Positions 27,082 through 37,362 of a stretch of 64,000 bases of DNA are shown piece by piece (the stretch's first letter is position 1; every line of letters begins with the position of its first letter). Made by a program: the position numbers and the translations under genes. A model generated the notes under the pieces. The model had not been told where the DNA came from, ran no database searches, and saw only the letters and a program-made list of their open reading frames with translations. The stretch is from Auraticoccus cholistanensis (GTDB lineage: Bacteria > Actinomycetota > Actinomycetes > Propionibacteriales > Propionibacteriaceae): contig NZ_WPCU01000010.1 of NCBI RefSeq assembly GCF_009742705.1, positions 420,391 to 484,390 on the forward strand, written 5' to 3'.

Positions 27082-27564
27082 GTGACCTCGCGCAGCGCGG
27101 TCCTCGCGAGGTCGGACACCACGACCGCGAGGTCCGTCGACGGGCAGCCGGACACCGGCACCGCCGACCTGGTCTACTTCTCCAGCGTCTCGGGCAACAC
27201 CCACCGCTTCGTGCAGAAGCTGGGCCGTCCGGCGCTCCGCATCCCGATCCACCCCGACCGGGAGCCCCCGCTGCGGGTCACCCGGCCCTACGTCCTGGTC
27301 GTCCCGAGCTACGGCGGGGGCGACGGGAGGGGGTCGGTGCCCCCGCAGGTCGTCCGCTTCCTGAACGACCCGCACAACCGGTCTCTGATCCGCGGGGTGA
27401 TCGGGGCCGGGAACACGAACTTCGGTGAGGCCTACTGCCGCGCGGGCGACGTCGTCGCCCGCAAGTGCGGGGTCCCCCACCTGTACCGCTTCGAAGTCTT
27501 CGGAACAGCCGACGACGTCCGCGTCGTCGCAGAGGGATTGGACCAGTTTTGGACGCAGCAGTGA
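27082..27564 (+). CDS. nrdI: Flavodoxin-like NrdI
   Basis: 160 residues. Supplies oxidant to assemble the dimanganese-tyrosyl radical cofactor of NrdF. FMN-binding phosphate loop [13 protein letters not shown] (about residues 33-45) and the glycine-rich loop [20 protein letters not shown] and [19 protein letters not shown] are the family motifs. GTG 27082 starts five bases after nrdH; the N-terminal 30 residues ([18 protein letters not shown]) are longer than usual and may not all be translated. The stop abuts the nrdE start. Confidence 0.95.
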   Translation: MTSRSAVLARSDTTTARSVDGQPDTGTADLVYFSSVSGNTHRFVQKLGRPALRIPIHPDREPPLRVTRPYVLVVPSYGGGDGRGSVPPQVVRFLNDPHNRSLIRGVIGAGNTNFGEAYCRAGDVVARKCGVPHLYRFEVFGTADDVRVVAEGLDQFWTQQ

Positions 27565-29711
27565 TGGAGGTCCCCACCCAGGGGACCAGCCAGGTCAACG
27601 GCGCGATGGACTACCACGCGCTGAACGCGATGCTCAACCTGTACGACCGCGACGGCCGCATCCAGTTCGAGAAGGACCGGGAGGCGGCGCGGGAGTACTT
27701 CCTGCAGCACGTCAACCAGAACACCGTGTTCTTCCACTCCCTCAAGGAGCGCCTCGACTACCTGGTCGAGAAGGGCTACTACGAGGCCGCGGTGCTGCAG
27801 CGCTACGACTTCGACTTCATCCAGCGCCTCAACGACCTGGCCTACTCCAAGAAGTTCCGCTTCGCCTCCTTCCTGGGCGCCTTCAAGTACTACACCTCGT
27901 ACACGCTGAAGACCTTCGACGGGAAGCGCTACCTGGAGCGGTTCGAGGACCGGGTGGTGATGACGGCGCTGACCCTGGCCGACGGCGACGAGCAGCTGGC
28001 CACCGAGCTGGTGGAGGAGATCATCGCCGGCCGGTTCCAGCCCGCGACGCCGACCTTCCTCAACGCCGGCAAGGCCCAGCGCGGCGAGCTCGTGTCCTGC
28101 TTCCTGCTGCGGATGGAGGACAACATGGAGTCCATCGCCCGCGGCATCAACTCCGCGCTGCAGCTGTCCAAGCGCGGCGGCGGCGTGGCGCTGCTGCTGA
28201 GCAACATCCGCGAGGCCGGCGCCCCGATCAAGCACATCGAGAACCAGTCCAGCGGCATCATCCCGGTGATGAAGCTGCTCGAGGACAGCTTCAGCTACGC
28301 CAACCAGCTGGGTGCCCGTCAGGGCGCGGGCGCGGTCTACCTCAGCGCCCACCACCCCGACATCATGAAGTTCCTCGACACCAAGCGCGAGAACGCCGAC
28401 GAGAAGATCCGCATCAAGACGCTCTCCCTCGGCGTGGTGATCCCCGACATCACCTTCCAGCTGGCGAAGAACAACGACGACATGTACCTGTTCTCCCCCT
28501 ACGACGTGGAGCGGGTTTACGGGGTCCCCTTCGGCGACATCTCCATCACCGAGAAGTACGCCGAGATGGTCGACGACCCCCGGATCAAGAAGACCAAGCT
28601 GAACGCCCGCCACTTCTTCCAGACGCTGGCCGAGATCCAGTTCGAGTCCGGCTACCCCTACATCGTGTTCGAGGACACGGTGAACAAGGCGAACCCGATC
28701 AAGGGCCGGATCAACATGTCCAACCTGTGCTCGGAGATCCTGCAGGTCAACACCCCCACGACCTACCACGAGGACCTGTCCTACGACCAGATCGGCAAGG
28801 ACATCTCCTGCAACCTGGGGTCGATGAACATCGCCCTGGCCATGGACGGCCCCGACCTGGGCAAGACGGTGGAGACGGCGATCCGCGGGCTGACCGCGGT
28901 CTCGGAGGCCAGCCACATCCGCTCGGTGCGCTCGGTGGAGGACGGCAACGACAAGTCCCACGCCATCGGGCTCGGGCAGATGAACCTGCACGGCTACCTG
29001 GCCCGTGAGCGGGTGCACTACGGCTCGCCCGAGGCCATCGACTTCACCAGCGTCTACTTCGCCACCGTGCTGTTCCACTGCCTGCGGGCCTCGAACAAGC
29101 TGGCGATCGAGCGGGGACGCACCTTCGTGGGCTTCGAGGACTCCAAGTACGCCAGCGGCGAGTTCTTCGACACCTACACCGAGCGCGAGTGGACCTGCCA
29201 GACCGAGCGGGCCCAGGAGCTGTTCGACAAGGCCGGCGTCCAGGTCCCCACCCGGGCCGACTGGGCCGCTCTGAAGGCGTCGGTGATGGAGCACGGCATC
29301 TACAACCAGAACCTGCAGGCGGTGCCGCCGACCGGGTCGATCTCCTACATCAACCACTCGACCTCCTCGATCCACCCGATCGCCTCGAAGATCGAGATCC
29401 GCAAGGAGGGCAAGCTCGGCCGCGTCTACTACCCGGCGCCGTTCATGACGAACGACAACCTGGAGTACTACGCCGACGCCTACGAGATCGGCTACGAGAA
29501 GATCATCGACACCTACGCCGCGGCCACCCAGCACGTGGACCAGGGGCTGTCGCTGACCCTGTTCTTCAAGGACACCGCGACCACCCGCGACATAAACCGG
29601 GCCCAGATCTACGCCTGGCGCAAGGGGATCAAGACGATCTACTACATCCGCCTGCGCCAGCTGGCCCTCGAGGGCACCGAGGTGGAGGGCTGCGTCAGCT
29701 GCATGCTGTGA
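27564..29711 (+). CDS. nrdE: Class Ib ribonucleotide reductase alpha subunit
   Basis: 715 residues. Reduces ribonucleoside diphosphates. The region [20 protein letters not shown] holds an active-site Cys, [11 protein letters not shown] another (the radical pair in [19 protein letters not shown]), NLCSEILQV the catalytic Cys, [18 protein letters not shown] the substrate loop, and the C-terminus ends GCVSCML with the redox Cys pair. Class Ib proteins lack the N-terminal ATP cone, consistent with the short start. ATG 27564 overlaps the nrdI stop by one base; GTG 27561 and ATG 27606 are alternatives. Confidence 0.97.
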   Translation: MEVPTQGTSQVNGAMDYHALNAMLNLYDRDGRIQFEKDREAAREYFLQHVNQNTVFFHSLKERLDYLVEKGYYEAAVLQRYDFDFIQRLNDLAYSKKFRFASFLGAFKYYTSYTLKTFDGKRYLERFEDRVVMTALTLADGDEQLATELVEEIIAGRFQPATPTFLNAGKAQRGELVSCFLLRMEDNMESIARGINSALQLSKRGGGVALLLSNIREAGAPIKHIENQSSGIIPVMKLLEDSFSYANQLGARQGAGAVYLSAHHPDIMKFLDTKRENADEKIRIKTLSLGVVIPDITFQLAKNNDDMYLFSPYDVERVYGVPFGDISITEKYAEMVDDPRIKKTKLNARHFFQTLAEIQFESGYPYIVFEDTVNKANPIKGRINMSNLCSEILQVNTPTTYHEDLSYDQIGKDISCNLGSMNIALAMDGPDLGKTVETAIRGLTAVSEASHIRSVRSVEDGNDKSHAIGLGQMNLHGYLARERVHYGSPEAIDFTSVYFATVLFHCLRASNKLAIERGRTFVGFEDSKYASGEFFDTYTEREWTCQTERAQELFDKAGVQVPTRADWAALKASVMEHGIYNQNLQAVPPTGSISYINHSTSSIHPIASKIEIRKEGKLGRVYYPAPFMTNDNLEYYADAYEIGYEKIIDTYAAATQHVDQGLSLTLFFKDTATTRDINRAQIYAWRKGIKTIYYIRLRQLALEGTEVEGCVSCML

Positions 29712-30788
<1,077 letters not shown>

Positions 30789-30801
30789 GCCCGGCGCACG
30801 A

Positions 30802-30838
30802 CGAGGCCCCCGCACCCTCTCGGTGCGGGGGCCTCGTG
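30802..30838 (+). terminator. Terminator of the nrdHIEF operon
   Basis: A perfect 16-bp stem (ACGAGGCCCCCGCACC with its complement) and a 5-base loop start 13 bases after the nrdF stop. No U tract is present, but stem strength is high. It may also end transcription of the convergent small gene at 30865. Confidence 0.85.
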
Positions 30839-30864
30839 CTTGTCGGTGGTTCCCGTCGGGTCGA

Positions 30865-31065
30865 TCAGCCCGGCGGCGTGTTCTCGGTGGCGGGGTCGCC
30901 CCCGGCACCCAGGCGGTCCCGGACCGCGTCCTGACCCTTGTCGACCTGCTCGGCGTGCTGACCGCCGGTGCGCTGGTCCACCGCGTCACCGGCCTTGTCC
31001 ACGCCCCGGTCCACCTGGTCCTGGTGCCCGGAGACGGCGTCCTTGGCCTTGTCGAAGATCCCCAT
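30865..31065 (-). CDS. Small antitoxin-like protein (MT0933/Rv0909 type)
   Basis: 66 residues. Begins MGIFDKAKDAVSGHQDQVDR, with repeats of D-K-A-x-D-A-V, the pattern of the MT0933-like antitoxin family and of small helical stress proteins. No toxin partner is adjacent; the neighbours are nrdF and a secreted protein. ATG with GGAG upstream. The label antitoxin comes from family naming and should be taken with care. Confidence 0.7.
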   Translation of the reverse strand: MGIFDKAKDAVSGHQDQVDRGVDKAGDAVDQRTGGQHAEQVDKGQDAVRDRLGAGGDPATENTPPG

Positions 31066-31122
31066 GCGGTACTCCTCTCGACGTTGGTCCTCCACCCGTA
31101 CCCCTCCTGGGGGCGTCCAACC

Positions 31123-32127
31123 TCAGCCGGCGAGGCCGAGGGTGAAGACGTGGATCCCGCTGTGGCTGGGCAGCACCACGAACTGCACCTCCTTGGCCGG
31201 GTCGAGCTCGACCGAGTGGGCGAACACCCCGTAGGTGTAGTCGGCGTTGGCGTAGCCGGCCGGGGTGTTGCGGCCGCGCACGGACGCGACCAGGGTGGCG
31301 CCGTGGGCGTCCTGGGCCTGGCAGCACCAGTTCGGGAAGCCGACGGTGCCGCTGCTGGAGGTGCCGTCGGTGTAGATCACCCGCAGCGTGCCGGTGGCCG
31401 AGGTGCCGATACCGGTCCCCACCACGACGAGCCGCTCGCCGCTGCCGCTCAGGCTGACCGCCTGACCGCCGGCGGAGACGTTGTCGGGGGTGCCGAGCTC
31501 CCCGGTGGGCCAGGTCAGCTGGGCACCCAGCGCGGACACGGTGGCCCCGGGGGTGATGCCCACCTCGGCCAGCCGCTCGCCGGACAGGCTGTTGCCCCCG
31601 CCGTCGAGGTTCCCGGCCGCGCGGGTGGCCAGGCTGGTCACCCCGACGTTGTCGTAGAGCTCGGCCAGGCTGCCGGCGGCCTCGCCCAGGGTCTGGCTCA
31701 CCGTGGCCGAGGCCGTGCCAGCGCCGTCCCCGCCGGTGTAGCGGACGGTGGCGGTGAAGCTGCGGACCACGAACCCGGGCTGGGCCTGCGGCACCAGCAC
31801 GGTGAAGGTGGCCGTGCCGCTCTCCCCCGGCCGGACCCGGCCGCGCAGCGTCACCGAGGACGGCGCCAGGTTCCACCCGCGCGGCCCGCTCAGGGCGACC
31901 GTGACGTCGCGCAGCGGGCGGTCGCTGCCGTTGGCGACGGTCACCACGACCTGCTCGATGCTGGGACCGTCGGACAGGTCGACGTCGCCGATGGACACCG
32001 TGACCGCGGACTCGGCCACCGCCGCGCGGGCCGGCGCCGGAGCCGCTGCGAGCAGACCGGTGAGGAGGGTGAGGACGGCGGCCAGCACGGCGGTGCTGCG
32101 GGCCGCCGTGCGACGGGTGGGGCTCAT
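31123..32127 (-). CDS. Secreted NEW3/CARDB-like and NPCBM-associated domain protein
   Basis: 334 residues. A signal peptide (AVLAAVLTLLTGLLAAAPAP then ARAA) precedes a NEW3-like Ig domain (about 38-140; DRPLRDVTVALSGPRGWNLA, PGESGTATFTVLVPQ) and a second domain (about 155-330) with ELYDNVGV, GNLDGGGNSLSGERLAEVGI and WPTGELGTPDNVSAGGQAV. These two domains usually form the C-terminal part of glycoside hydrolases; here they stand alone. The ATG overlaps the stop of the GH109-type gene (ATGA), so the pair is translationally coupled and this is probably the enzyme's secreted carbohydrate-binding partner. Confidence 0.8.
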   Translation of the reverse strand: MSPTRRTAARSTAVLAAVLTLLTGLLAAAPAPARAAVAESAVTVSIGDVDLSDGPSIEQVVVTVANGSDRPLRDVTVALSGPRGWNLAPSSVTLRGRVRPGESGTATFTVLVPQAQPGFVVRSFTATVRYTGGDGAGTASATVSQTLGEAAGSLAELYDNVGVTSLATRAAGNLDGGGNSLSGERLAEVGITPGATVSALGAQLTWPTGELGTPDNVSAGGQAVSLSGSGERLVVVGTGIGTSATGTLRVIYTDGTSSSGTVGFPNWCCQAQDAHGATLVASVRGRNTPAGYANADYTYGVFAHSVELDPAKEVQFVVLPSHSGIHVFTLGLAG

Positions 32128-33548
32128 GCCGGCATCTCCGTCTCGCGCGAGTCCAGCCCGAGCCGCGGGGTCTCCCAGTCGCCACGGGTGAAGTCCGGCA
32201 CCTCCACCGGTGCGCCGCCGGCCTCGAGGGAGGCCACGCTCAGCGGCACCGGCGAGCACCAGGCCGCGGAGTCGTAGACGTCGATGTCGGGCACCAGCCC
32301 GGCGCGGATGCTCTGCACGACCCGCCACTGCAGGATGTAGTCCATCCCGCCGTGGCCGCCGTTGGCCGCCTCATCGCCCAGCTTCTTCCACAGCCAGTGG
32401 TCGAAGTCGGGACGCAGCTCGGAGAAGCCCCGCCAGCTGTGCCCGCCGTGCTCGGGCTCGACGTAGATGCGGGCGCCGGTGGAGTCGGTGCCGGCGTAGT
32501 CCTCCATGATCCCCCGCGACCCGGCGAGGGAGTTGATGCGGCTGTAGGGCCGCGGCGAGCTGACGTCGTGCTCGGCCCGGATGACGCGGCCCTTGGCGGT
32601 GCCGATCAGGCAGGTGACCAGGTCGCCGTTGACGTAGGTCTCGTCCCAGGACCGGTGGTCGCGGGGGACGTGGCGCTCCCGGTAGTCGTAGAGACCCTTG
32701 GGCTCGGTGTCGGTGGCCTGCAGGGTGGTCATCCGGTCGCCGCGGTTGATGTCCATGGCGGCGGCGATCGGCGCCAGGCCGTGCATCGGGTAGAAGCTGG
32801 CGCGGCTGCGGGTGTGCCAGAGCCGGCGCCAGTCGTCGGTGTAGTAGCCGTCGGCGAACAGCAGCTCGCGCAGGTCGTGCAGGTACCCGCCGTGACCGTT
32901 GGTGATGTCGCCGAAGAGCCCGTAGTGGGCCATCTTCAGCATGGCGAGCTCGTTGCGCCCGTAGCTGCAGTTCTCCATCAGGAACAGGTGCCGGCGGGTC
33001 CGCTCGGAGGTGTCGACCAGGTCCCACAGCTCGTCGAGCTCGGTGGCGATGGGCAGCTCGACGCCGACGTGGGCGCCGGTGCGCAGGGCGGCCTTGCCCT
33101 GCTCGTAGTGGAACTCCCAGGGGGTGGCGATGTAGACGAGGTCGAGCTCCTCGCGGGCCAGCATCTGCCGGTAGGTGGACTCGCCGCGCCCGCCGTACTC
33201 GCGCGGGCGGGGCAGGCCCTGGGCCTCGACGCGGTCGGCGGCGGTGGTGGCCCGCTCGGCGCGGATGTCGCAGACGGCCACCACGGAGGCGCCGGGCACG
33301 GCGACCCAGGAGTCGAGCATGCCCATGCCGCGGTTGCCGAGGCCGATCAGCCCGATGCGCACGACGTCGCGGGCCTCGAAGGGGACGTCGATCATGGTCT
33401 TCTGCCCGCGTGCGCGACGCGGAGCCCGGCTCGCCCGCGGTGTCGCGGCGGCCTGGCCGGGAGCGGCGACGGCGGCGGCGGTGACGGCACCGGCGGCCAC
33501 GGCACCGCCGATCACGAGTCGTCGGGACGGGTGGAAGGAATCGGACAC
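32124..33548 (-). CDS. GH109-type Gfo/Idh/MocA family glycosidase
   Basis: 474 residues. A twin-arginine type signal (SRRLVIGGAVAAGAVTAA) suggests folded export with bound cofactor. The Rossmann motif IGLIGLGNRGMGMLDSW (about 65-80) binds NAD. Later segments YIATPWEFHYEQGKAAL, GVELPIATELDELWDL, NCSYGRNELAMLKMA and GGHGGMDYILQWRVVQS fit the GH109 family of NAD-dependent alpha-N-acetylgalactosaminidases. GTG start with AGGAG. The substrate is inferred from the family. Coupled to the next gene by an ATGA overlap. Confidence 0.88.
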   Translation of the reverse strand: MSDSFHPSRRLVIGGAVAAGAVTAAAVAAPGQAAATPRASRAPRRARGQKTMIDVPFEARDVVRIGLIGLGNRGMGMLDSWVAVPGASVVAVCDIRAERATTAADRVEAQGLPRPREYGGRGESTYRQMLAREELDLVYIATPWEFHYEQGKAALRTGAHVGVELPIATELDELWDLVDTSERTRRHLFLMENCSYGRNELAMLKMAHYGLFGDITNGHGGYLHDLRELLFADGYYTDDWRRLWHTRSRASFYPMHGLAPIAAAMDINRGDRMTTLQATDTEPKGLYDYRERHVPRDHRSWDETYVNGDLVTCLIGTAKGRVIRAEHDVSSPRPYSRINSLAGSRGIMEDYAGTDSTGARIYVEPEHGGHSWRGFSELRPDFDHWLWKKLGDEAANGGHGGMDYILQWRVVQSIRAGLVPDIDVYDSAAWCSPVPLSVASLEAGGAPVEVPDFTRGDWETPRLGLDSRETEMPA

Positions 33549-33712
33549 GGCCGATCACGCTCCTGAGGGTGGGGGTGGGTCAGGGTTACCGAGCACCCTC
33601 TGCCCGCGGCTCCGCGGCTGTCAAGGGTCCGCGCATGGCCGACCTCGCTCCGGGTAGGGGTCGGAGGACGGCGGCAGTCGCCGTCCACAGGACCCGGAGA
33701 GGAGCCACCGCG

Positions 33713-33994
33713 ATGGCATCAGAGAGCCACACCACCACCGACCACGACGAGATCCGCAGCTGGGTCGAGGAGCACGACGGCAAGCCGGCGCTGGTCCGGG
33801 GCACCGAGGACTCGGGCAGCGGAGCGGGCGTGCTGCGCATCGACTTCCCCGGCGGCGCCGGCGAGGACGCCCTGGAGCACGTCGAGTGGGACGAGTGGTT
33901 CGCCGCCTTCGAGGAGTCGGAGCTGGCCTTCCTCTACCAGGCGAAGAAGGCCGACGGCAGCGACAGCACCTTCTTCAAGCTGGTCAGCCGCTGA
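33713..33994 (+). CDS. Small conserved hypothetical protein
   Basis: 93 residues, acidic: starts MASESHTTTDHDEIRSWVEE, contains GILR-like GVLRIDFPGGAGEDALEHVE, and ends WFAAFEESELAFLYQAKKAD then SDSTFFKLVSR. The pattern is found in small bacterial proteins of unknown function. ATG with GGAG about 11 bases upstream. Its stop overlaps the next start by one base (TGATG). Confidence 0.75.
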   Translation: MASESHTTTDHDEIRSWVEEHDGKPALVRGTEDSGSGAGVLRIDFPGGAGEDALEHVEWDEWFAAFEESELAFLYQAKKADGSDSTFFKLVSR

Positions 33995-34161
33995 TGACGG
34001 CCAAGGCCGGGGACAAGGCGCAGAAGACCGGCGACTTCTACTGCGCCAGCTGCGACGAGAAGGTGCACGCCACCCAGGGCCAGGAGATACCGAGGTGCCC
34101 CAACGGCCACACCCAGTTCGCCACCCGCCGCAACGAGCCCGGGAACAAGAGCTCGGGCTGA
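33994..34161 (+). CDS. Small zinc-ribbon-like protein
   Basis: 55 residues. Two metal-binding pairs, FYCASCDEKVH and IPRCPNGHTQFAT, give a CxxC ... CxxH pattern of a zinc ribbon. Starts at the ATG that overlaps the previous stop, so both small proteins are probably made together. Function unknown. Confidence 0.75.
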   Translation: MTAKAGDKAQKTGDFYCASCDEKVHATQGQEIPRCPNGHTQFATRRNEPGNKSSG

Positions 34162-34217
34162 GCGCAGCCGGCTGGCGGACGTACGAGCGGGGCACGGACC
34201 CACGGGGCCGACGACAG

Positions 34218-34250
34218 CAGCAGCGCCCAGGCTCTGCCTGGGCGCTGCTG
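34218..34250 (-). terminator. Terminator downstream of ssrA
   Basis: A perfect 15-bp stem with a TCT/AGA loop lies just past the 3' end of the tmRNA. It may also stop transcripts of the convergent small genes. No long T tract is visible. Confidence 0.75.
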
Positions 34251-34261
34251 CGCCGTGCGGG

Positions 34262-34628
34262 TGGAGGTGGCGGGAATCGAACCCGCGTCCTCGGAAAGTG
34301 GACCAGGGCTTCTCCGGGCGCAGCTGGTGATGTCGCATTTCTCGGCCCCCACGCTCGCACCAGCACGTCGTGGACAGGCCCAGCCCTAGTGAAGTCCCCG
34401 TCGCGCCCTAAGGCGTAGCGTGACGAGCAAGTCTCCTAGATGACGCCAGTACCCGGGTCGGAGACGGCACCCGGACTGACGCTTCGGTCACTGCTCAGGC
34501 AGCGAGAGCGAAGTCAGTGCGCTTAGAATCGGCACTTGTTGGTTTCCAAGGAACGTTTACGAGATGACCTTGGATTCTCGGCCCGCTTCCCCTGGAACTA
34601 CTGTTCCAAGTCGAAACCGATCACCCCC
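34262..34628 (-). ncRNA. ssrA: Transfer-messenger RNA (tmRNA)
   Basis: About 367 nt. The 5' end GGGGGTGATCGGTTTCGAC pairs with the 3' CACCTCC to form the tRNA-like acceptor stem; the T arm is GGGTTCGATTCCCG near the 3' end. The CCA is not encoded in full. The tag frame (34495-34533) reads GCC-GAT-TCT to TGA and gives ADSKRTDFALAA, the actinobacterial type with the protease signal ALAA. Its partner smpB is at 38870 on the same strand. A weak -10 (TACAAC on the minus strand) lies 6 bases upstream of the first G. Confidence 0.97.
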
Positions 34629-34840
34629 TGTGAAGTTGTACCGCAGCTCCCACCGGGGCGGGTCCTGCGACAGCCCACTATACGCCCTGCGCGACTGGCG
34701 GCGCAGGTCGGTTCCAGTGGTGCCACCGGGTGCAACCCCGCCGCAGTGCCGGGCATTCCCCGTGCCCCTCTTCCGCTGCCGGGTGCGGCTGTGCCAGGGT
34801 CGGCAGAACCACACCCACCGCCCCGATCGAGGTGCCCGCC

Positions 34841-36634
34841 GTGCCGAACCGGATCCCGACCCGCCCGCTGGCCGCAGCCGCCGTCACCGGCGCCCTGCTG
34901 CTCGCCGGCCTCACCAGCCCGGCGCAGGCCGAGGGCGACGCCTTCCGCGTCAACCCGTACCTGCAGAACCCGACCAGCACCTCGATGACGGTCACCTGGT
35001 TCTCCCGCGAGGACGCCCCTGGCGAGCTGGTGCTCTCCGGCCCCGGGCACGACGGCACCCGGCTCGCCTCCGACCCCGAGCCGCAGCCCGTGCTGGACTA
35101 CACCGAGCTGGAGCGGCAGCAGCAGATCCCCGGTCTGGAGCAGGGCTCGTGGCTGCAGCCCGGAGGCAACGTCAAGCACGTGGTCCAGGTGGACGGGCTG
35201 GAGCCGGGCCAGACCTACCGCTACCAGGTCAACCAGGGCGGCAGCAGCCGCAGCGCGCAGTTCACCACCGCGCCGAACCGCAAGGACTGGGACCACATCC
35301 GCTTCATGGCCATGTCCGACTCCGAGACCGAGCCGCTGGGACGCGTCCAGCGCCGCGAGTGGGCACCCGGGCTGGGCGCGGAGGACCGCCCCTCCGCGGC
35401 GGCCGGCAGCGAGTGGGACCAGACCTTCGGCACCACCACCCTCTCCGGCACCCGGGTGCTGCGCTACCCGCTGACCGAGGACGAGGGCTACCGGCGCAAC
35501 CTGGCCACGCTGCACAGCCAGCAGCCGGACTTCGTGATGTACCCCGGCGACCTGGTGCAGGGCGGGGGCTACCAGCCCGGCTGGGACGAGTTCTTCCGGC
35601 ACAACGCCGGCGAGACCGGCAGCGGCCTGTCGAGCACCCCGGTGCTGCCCGCGCTGGGGAACTGGGAGAGCTTCGGCGCCCTCAACGGCGGGTACGGCAC
35701 CCCCGAGGACCGCTCCGCCGTGGTCCGCTCACGGGCCAAGTACCACGCCTACTTCGACTCCCCCGCCAACGGCACCCCGGCCCACACCGACAACTACTAC
35801 CGCCTCGACTACGGCCCGGTCACCGTCATCACCCTCGACCCCAACAACGGCGAGCCCGACGCCGTCCCCGCCGACACCCCGGCGGCGGAGAAGGCCACCG
35901 GACGGGAGTACCGCGGCCCCGGCACCGACACCCAGAGCAACTTCACCCGGGCCGAGTACGAGGCGGCCGGCGGCACGGACCTGTCGGACTTCAACCCCGG
36001 CTCCACCCAGTACGCCTGGGCCGAGCGCCAGCTGGCCAGCGCCCGCCGGCAGGGCCAGGTCGTCGTGGTGCAGTTCCACCACAGCGCCTACAGCTCCGGC
36101 GAGCACGGCCTGCCGATGTACCACGCCGACACCTCCGGCCAGGGCGGCACCCCGATGCGCCAGTACCACCCGCTGTTCGAGGAGTACGGGGTCAGCGCCG
36201 TCCTCTCCGGCCACAGCGAGATGTTCGAGCGCAGCTTCGTCGACAGCGACGGCGACGGGGTGGGGGTGCACTACTACGACGTGGGCGTCGCCGGCGACGG
36301 CCTGCGCGGCGAGCGCCGCGACGGCCCCACGCTGGCCGACCCGCTGCTGCGCTACAACGAGTTCCGGCGGTGGACCGCCGACCAGGACGAGCGCGAGGTC
36401 TGGCGCGACGTCGACGGGGTCCGCCAGCTCGTCTCGGGCGGCAAGCACTACGGCCACCTGCAGGTCGACCTGACCCGCCAGGGCCGGGGCCGCACCAAGG
36501 CGACCATGACGCTCACCCCGGTGCACGTCTTCCCGGTGCTCGACGCCGACCGCCAGCTCGTCCGCACCGAGCGGCGCGTCTACGGCGACGTGGTCACGAT
36601 CGAGCTGGACGCCCGCGGGCGGGTGCTGCGCTGA
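34841..36634 (+). CDS. Secreted purple acid phosphatase-like metallophosphoesterase, divergent metal site
   Basis: 597 residues. A signal peptide (PLAAAAVTGALLLAGLTSPA, then QAEG) is followed by an N-terminal Ig-like purple acid phosphatase domain (about 33-140; RVNPYLQNPTSTSMTVTWFS) and a metallophosphoesterase domain. The usual metal motifs are altered: MAMSDSE (about 155) in place of D-x-H, GDLVQ (235) kept, GNWE (273) for GNHE, HHS (412) kept, GHSEMFER (457) for GHxHxxER. Activity is therefore uncertain. GTG 34841 has GAGG upstream; the open frame starts earlier at GTG 34730 but overlaps the end of unsupported sequence. It is divergent from ssrA. Confidence 0.82.
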   Translation: MPNRIPTRPLAAAAVTGALLLAGLTSPAQAEGDAFRVNPYLQNPTSTSMTVTWFSREDAPGELVLSGPGHDGTRLASDPEPQPVLDYTELERQQQIPGLEQGSWLQPGGNVKHVVQVDGLEPGQTYRYQVNQGGSSRSAQFTTAPNRKDWDHIRFMAMSDSETEPLGRVQRREWAPGLGAEDRPSAAAGSEWDQTFGTTTLSGTRVLRYPLTEDEGYRRNLATLHSQQPDFVMYPGDLVQGGGYQPGWDEFFRHNAGETGSGLSSTPVLPALGNWESFGALNGGYGTPEDRSAVVRSRAKYHAYFDSPANGTPAHTDNYYRLDYGPVTVITLDPNNGEPDAVPADTPAAEKATGREYRGPGTDTQSNFTRAEYEAAGGTDLSDFNPGSTQYAWAERQLASARRQGQVVVVQFHHSAYSSGEHGLPMYHADTSGQGGTPMRQYHPLFEEYGVSAVLSGHSEMFERSFVDSDGDGVGVHYYDVGVAGDGLRGERRDGPTLADPLLRYNEFRRWTADQDEREVWRDVDGVRQLVSGGKHYGHLQVDLTRQGRGRTKATMTLTPVHVFPVLDADRQLVRTERRVYGDVVTIELDARGRVLR

Positions 36635-36649
36635 CGCCCGGCCCGGGCC

Positions 36650-37261
36650 TCACCTCTCGCGCAGGATCTGCAGCTTCGCGGCCTTGGTCAGCGGGTTCTG
36701 CCAGTCGTCGCCCTGGGCGGCGCGGGCGCCGCCCACGATGGTGCCCACCAGCCAGCCCACGAAGATGACCGGGAACAGGATGCCGTCCAGGAAGTCGGGC
36801 AGCAGCCCGGAGGCGATGCCGGTGACGATCAGCGTGAGCATGCTGAGCACCTGGAAGTTGAAGGCCTTGGCGGCCTCCTTGCGGGCGTAGCCGCCCTCCG
36901 GGGAGAGCAGGAAGAACAGCCCCGGGCCGAAGAAGCTGGTGAACAGGCCCGAGAAGTGGGCCACCGCGCCGGCGCCCTTGCCGATCTGCTGCCCGGTGCG
37001 GGCCAGCGTGGCGTTGGTCGGCTGGTAGGCCGGGTGGGTCCCGAGGGCCTGCGAGCCGCGGGTCACGTCCACCAGGCCGTAGAAGGCCAGGTTGAGGTCG
37101 CGACGGGTGACGGCGGAGATGACCTGCCCGATCCGGCGGTCGAACTCGTCCTCGCTGATCCGGCCCTCGGCGTAGGCGCCCTGCAGCCATGCCTCGGCAC
37201 GGTCGCGCTGCTCCTCGGTGACCGGCTGGTTCAGGCTCGGGTGCTCGTACGTGTTGTTCAT
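36650..37261 (-). CDS. DUF1707/DUF4870-like membrane protein
   Basis: 203 residues. The N-terminal 60 residues match the DUF1707 (SHOCT-like) pattern: DRAEAWLQGAYAEGRISEDE, FDRRIGQVISAVTRRDL. The C-terminal half has three membrane segments (SGLFTSFFGPGLFFLLSPE; VLSMLTLIVTGIASGLLPDF; ILFPVIFVGWLVGTIVGGAR) like DUF4870. ATG with AGGAG. Function unknown. Convergent with the phosphatase gene and divergent from FKBP. Confidence 0.82.
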   Translation of the reverse strand: MNNTYEHPSLNQPVTEEQRDRAEAWLQGAYAEGRISEDEFDRRIGQVISAVTRRDLNLAFYGLVDVTRGSQALGTHPAYQPTNATLARTGQQIGKGAGAVAHFSGLFTSFFGPGLFFLLSPEGGYARKEAAKAFNFQVLSMLTLIVTGIASGLLPDFLDGILFPVIFVGWLVGTIVGGARAAQGDDWQNPLTKAAKLQILRER

Positions 37262-37349
37262 GCTCCTACTGTGCGTCGGGCCGCCGCACCGCACCATCCG
37301 GTCTTCCCCCGAACCGACCCTGTCCGCGTCGGCCGTCGGAGCCGGTCGG

Positions 37350-37355
37350 TAGTGT
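37350..37355 (+). promoter_or_regulatory. -10 element (TAGTGT) for a leaderless FKBP transcript
   Basis: TAGTGT fits the actinobacterial TAnnnT -10 and ends seven bases before the ATG at 37363, with no Shine-Dalgarno between. Confidence 0.5.
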
Positions 37356-37362
37356 CGGGACC

